Positions 62,301 to 64,000 of a stretch of 64,000 nucleotides of DNA are shown piece by piece. The notes below the pieces were generated by a model. That model had not been told where the DNA came from. It did no database searches and saw only the letters and a list, made by a program, of their open reading frames with translations. Origin of the DNA: Xiphias gladius. Lineage: Eukaryota; Chordata; Actinopteri; Istiophoriformes; Xiphiidae. Position numbers and translations under genes: made by a program. Positions within the stretch are counted from its first letter, which is position 1. Every line of letters starts with the position of its first letter. The stretch spans positions 24,782,045 through 24,846,044 of the forward strand of contig NC_053420.1 of assembly GCF_016859285.1 (NCBI RefSeq), written 5' to 3'.

Positions 62301-63293
62301 AACAAAAGAAGATCGATCTCTGTCCACCATCTTCTACTATGACATATTCAAATCAGATCAAATCGATGGCTCTATACATTTTTGAATACTCATCCCTTTT
62401 TCCTTCACTGCCACAATTGTTTAAGTAGAAACTAGAAAAAAATGACAAATCAGACACAAAAAATAAATGGTAAAACTCTTTGACCGGCCAGTCTAGTGTA
62501 GGTGAAACAGAGCTAATTTAGGCAGTACTTACAATATAATGAAAAAGTGTTTTAGAAGCAGTCGCTATTCCTACTCTACTTTTCTAACATCTTCATATTT
62601 CTCCATTTTTTTCAGGTGTACCAGTCGGACACAGGTCAGCTGATGTTCATGAACAAGTATCATGGCCGCAAGTTGACCTTGCCAGGCTTCAAAGAGGCTT
62701 TGTTCCAGTTCTTTTACAGCGGACAGCATCTACGACATGAACTCCTGTCCCCTGTGCTCCGCAGGCTCAGAGACATGCAAGCTGCCCTGGAAGCCTGCGA
62801 ATCCTACCGCTTCTACTCCAGTTCCCTCCTCATCATCTATGATGGCGCGCCCCACCGTAAACACACACGGCGACGCACTGAGGAAGGACTCTCTGAAGAA
62901 GAAGAGGATGAGGAGGAGGAGGATTACGAGGAAGTGGAGACTGAATTGGAAATGGAGGAGGAGGAGGAGGAAGAGGAGGAAGATGTGGGTGAAGTAGCTG
63001 GTGCACTTGGTTTCCCTCACAGCCCCTCCGCATCTAGCGACGTCAGCAGCAGCTGCTCCAGCAGCAGCAGTAGCAGCGGCAGCGGGAGCTCAGGTGTCAG
63101 CCAGGCTCACCTGGCCCACTCAGACCCCCACAGCCCCGTGGTGGATGTGAGGATGATAGACTTTGCTCACACCACCTGCAGACATTACCGGGAGGACAGC
63201 GTGGTTCACGAGGGCCAGGACAGCGGCTATATCTTTGGTCTCCAGAACCTGATCACCATCATCTCCGAGCTGGAGAACCACAGCACAGACTGA
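56091..63293 (+). CDS. ip6k2: Inositol hexakisphosphate kinase 2
   Basis: Five coding exons (56091-56364, 58336-58570, 60334-60518, 61566-61741, 62616-63293) join in phase to 515 codons. IP6K2 phosphorylates InsP6 to 5-diphosphoinositol pentakisphosphate, a pyrophosphate signal linked to phosphate sensing, apoptosis and trafficking. The start MSPAVEAQ and [20 protein letters not shown] match IP6K2 rather than IP6K1 or IP6K3, as do [40 protein letters not shown] and [14 protein letters not shown]. The catalytic PxxxDxKxG motif is PCVLDLKMG at residues 246-254, [10 protein letters not shown] lies near 360, and MIDFAHTT near 470 supplies the metal-binding Asp. Human IP6K2 has 426 residues. The excess here is a Gln-rich N-terminal stretch (about 17-40) and an acidic then serine-rich insert (about 383-450) before VDVRMIDF. 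No break is seen; teleost ip6k2a and ip6k2b cannot be separated here. Confidence 0.97.
56365..58335 (+). other. ip6k2 intron 1
   Basis: It holds a perfect 14-bp inverted repeat at 56646-56690. A stretch at about 56780-57280 contains short protein-like open segments (for example [20 protein letters not shown]) without splice signals. I cannot assign that stretch. Confidence 0.7.
56646..56690. repeat. Perfect 14-bp inverted repeat (hairpin)
   Basis: CTTCTACAAACAGG, a 17-base spacer, then CCTGTTTGTAGAAG. It could fold as RNA within the ip6k2 pre-mRNA. Confidence 0.85.
58336..58570 (+). CDS. ip6k2: ip6k2 coding exon 2
   Basis: The acceptor is CATCTCAG and the donor AAGAG|GTGAGA. It encodes [20 protein letters not shown] and [17 protein letters not shown]. 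Confidence 0.95.
58946..60026 (-). mobile_element. Tc1-like DNA transposon, internally deleted, inverted to 52734-54022
   Basis: The left end CAGTGCATTCAGAAAGTATC is preceded by TA and the right end is AATACTTTCTGAATGTACT. The transposase runs on the minus strand: the plus strand reads as the complement of the copy at 52734, for example CCACCACCGTGCTTCATCGT. It is 1081 bp because of internal deletions (near 59257 and 59455) relative to family length. It sits inside ip6k2 intron 2 and is inactive. Confidence 0.92.
60334..60518 (+). CDS. ip6k2: ip6k2 coding exon 3
   Basis: The acceptor is CTGTCCAG and the donor TACA|GTATCC. It encodes [20 protein letters not shown] and [20 protein letters not shown]. 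Confidence 0.95.
60842..61451. mobile_element. MITE-like element holding a second repeat, ip6k2 intron 3
   Basis: The left end TATACACCCATCAGCCAGAA/TATTAAAAC and right end GTTTTAATGTTTTGGCTGAA/TGGTGTAT are inverted repeats of about 28 bp with four to five mismatches. The interior, about 60869-61406, is a different dispersed repeat (TAGGGCGGTAGTCTCCCAAT to GTGGTTGACTACAGCCC), so one element appears to have landed in the other. Confidence 0.65.
61566..61741 (+). CDS. ip6k2: ip6k2 coding exon 4, catalytic motif
   Basis: The acceptor is TTCCTAG and the donor ATGCAG|GTGGGC. It carries [20 protein letters not shown], the inositol-phosphate kinase signature, and [17 protein letters not shown]. Confidence 0.96.
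61786..62053 (-). repeat. Dispersed repeat family A, inverted copy in ip6k2 intron 4
   Basis: Reading the minus strand gives the same block order as 19284-19552 (GAGCTTTAGAGGTGCTGGTA first, AGCTAAGCTAACTGGCTGC later). Confidence 0.7.
62616..63293 (+). CDS. ip6k2: ip6k2 coding exon 5 with stop
   Basis: The acceptor is TTTTTTCAG. It encodes [20 protein letters not shown], the acidic and serine tracts, [12 protein letters not shown] and the C terminus, and stops at TGA 63291-63293. Confidence 0.96.
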   Translation: MYQSDTGQLMFMNKYHGRKLTLPGFKEALFQFFYSGQHLRHELLSPVLRRLRDMQAALEACESYRFYSSSLLIIYDGAPHRKHTRRRTEEGLSEEEEDEEEEDYEEVETELEMEEEEEEEEEDVGEVAGALGFPHSPSASSDVSSSCSSSSSSSGSGSSGVSQAHLAHSDPHSPVVDVRMIDFAHTTCRHYREDSVVHEGQDSGYIFGLQNLITIISELENHSTD

Positions 63294-63315
63294 AGACTGA
63301 CAGGACACTCTCACA

Positions 63316-63341
63316 TACACACACACACACACACACACACA

Positions 63342-63422
<81 letters not shown>
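63316..63422. repeat. (CA)n microsatellite in ip6k2 3' UTR
   Basis: About 53 CA units with one GA interruption, starting 22 bases after the stop codon. Confidence 0.98.
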
Positions 63423-63424
<2 letters not shown>

Positions 63425-63718
63425 TCGGACACAGAGGCACAATAACAAACTCTCTGAACTGTGGAAGAAAAGAGGAGGACTGGACTACAGAAGAGAACAG
63501 AGATTTCTGCTCTCCTAGCTGGCCTTTCATTGGACCCCTTTTTTCTCTTTCTGCCATTGGTGCTTCTCGATGTTCCTGTTGTGTGTATCTGTCTTCGGGA
63601 TATTAAACAGACCTGCAAGTAACATAGAATAGCCATCTGTGTGACTGATGCAGCTATTTACCCTTTGTCATCATTCTGTTTTAACCCACTTTACTGTTAG
63701 GGAAAAGGGTAGGCAGCA

Positions 63719-63724
63719 AATAAA
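63719..63724 (+). terminator. Candidate ip6k2 polyadenylation signal
   Basis: AATAAA 426 bases after the stop. A weaker ATTAAA lies near 63602. Sequence beyond 63750 shows no feature to the window edge. Confidence 0.5.
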
Positions 63725-64000
63725 AGCAGTTTGAAGTCTGAGACAGTAGAAATGTTTTCCTTGTGTCCGATTCCAAAGAAAGTGTCAGCATTTTGCACAC
63801 AAATACATGCACTTAAACACATTCTGCTGAATGAGTGTGTGTTTAGACTGAGACAGGGCTATTGGAGAGAGCAGGAGTGTATGTGTACAAGGACAGAGTC
63901 GATGGGAAGAAAGGCAGCGAGCTCGAACCCTCCATTCTTCTCTTTAGCCTGTTCATTCTACCATCCTTCTTTCCCTGTTCACCTTCAAAGAGAATATATT

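Noticed and set aside
63120-63636. Minus-strand frames downstream of ip6k2
   Set aside because: Dominated by the reverse of the CA tract and of ip6k2 exon 5.

Overview
The window reads as euchromatic DNA of a ray-finned fish, probably a percomorph teleost. The evidence is short vertebrate-type exons with GT/AG introns, very many (CA)n/(GT)n microsatellites, Tc1-like transposons and dispersed repeats of kinds common in teleosts, and four genes whose proteins match vertebrate families. All calls come from reading the sequence; no database search was run.

Layout. (1) 1-2300, minus strand: the 5' part of a divergent MAST-family serine/threonine kinase gene that runs off the left edge. A DUF1908-like exon and four consecutive kinase exons can be read. 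(2) 8246-10992, plus strand: cidec, a complete five-exon gene for a lipid-droplet CIDE protein of 242 residues, with a possible non-coding first exon ending at 6063. (3) 23402-24949, plus strand: a gpr22-type orphan GPCR with an intronless coding region. A GC-rich putative untranslated exon ending at 12831 may lie 10.5 kb upstream. (4) 27359-30649: three identical tRNA-Phe(GAA) genes, two of them inside a 249-bp direct duplication. (5) 36.6-43.2 kb: a moderately CpG-containing segment with two divergent candidate first exons. The plus-strand one can be joined in phase to two further candidate exons, but I do not recognise the product. (6) 56091-63293, plus strand: ip6k2, a complete five-coding-exon inositol hexakisphosphate kinase 2 of 515 residues, with acidic and serine tracts that make it longer than the mammalian protein.

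The rest is intron and intergenic DNA with DNA transposons (three Tc1-like copies), two MITE-like elements (one holding a second repeat), several dispersed teleost repeats, a decayed SINE-like copy and microsatellites. The genes do not form a pathway: cidec acts in fat storage, ip6k2 in inositol pyrophosphate synthesis, gpr22 in signalling and the MAST-like kinase probably in cytoskeletal signalling. I found no convincing new multi-gene system. The best leads are the unrecognised split gene at 37.5-43.2 kb, the tRNA duplication whose edge falls exactly on the mature tRNA 5' end, and the hairpin over the Pol III terminator of the third tRNA.
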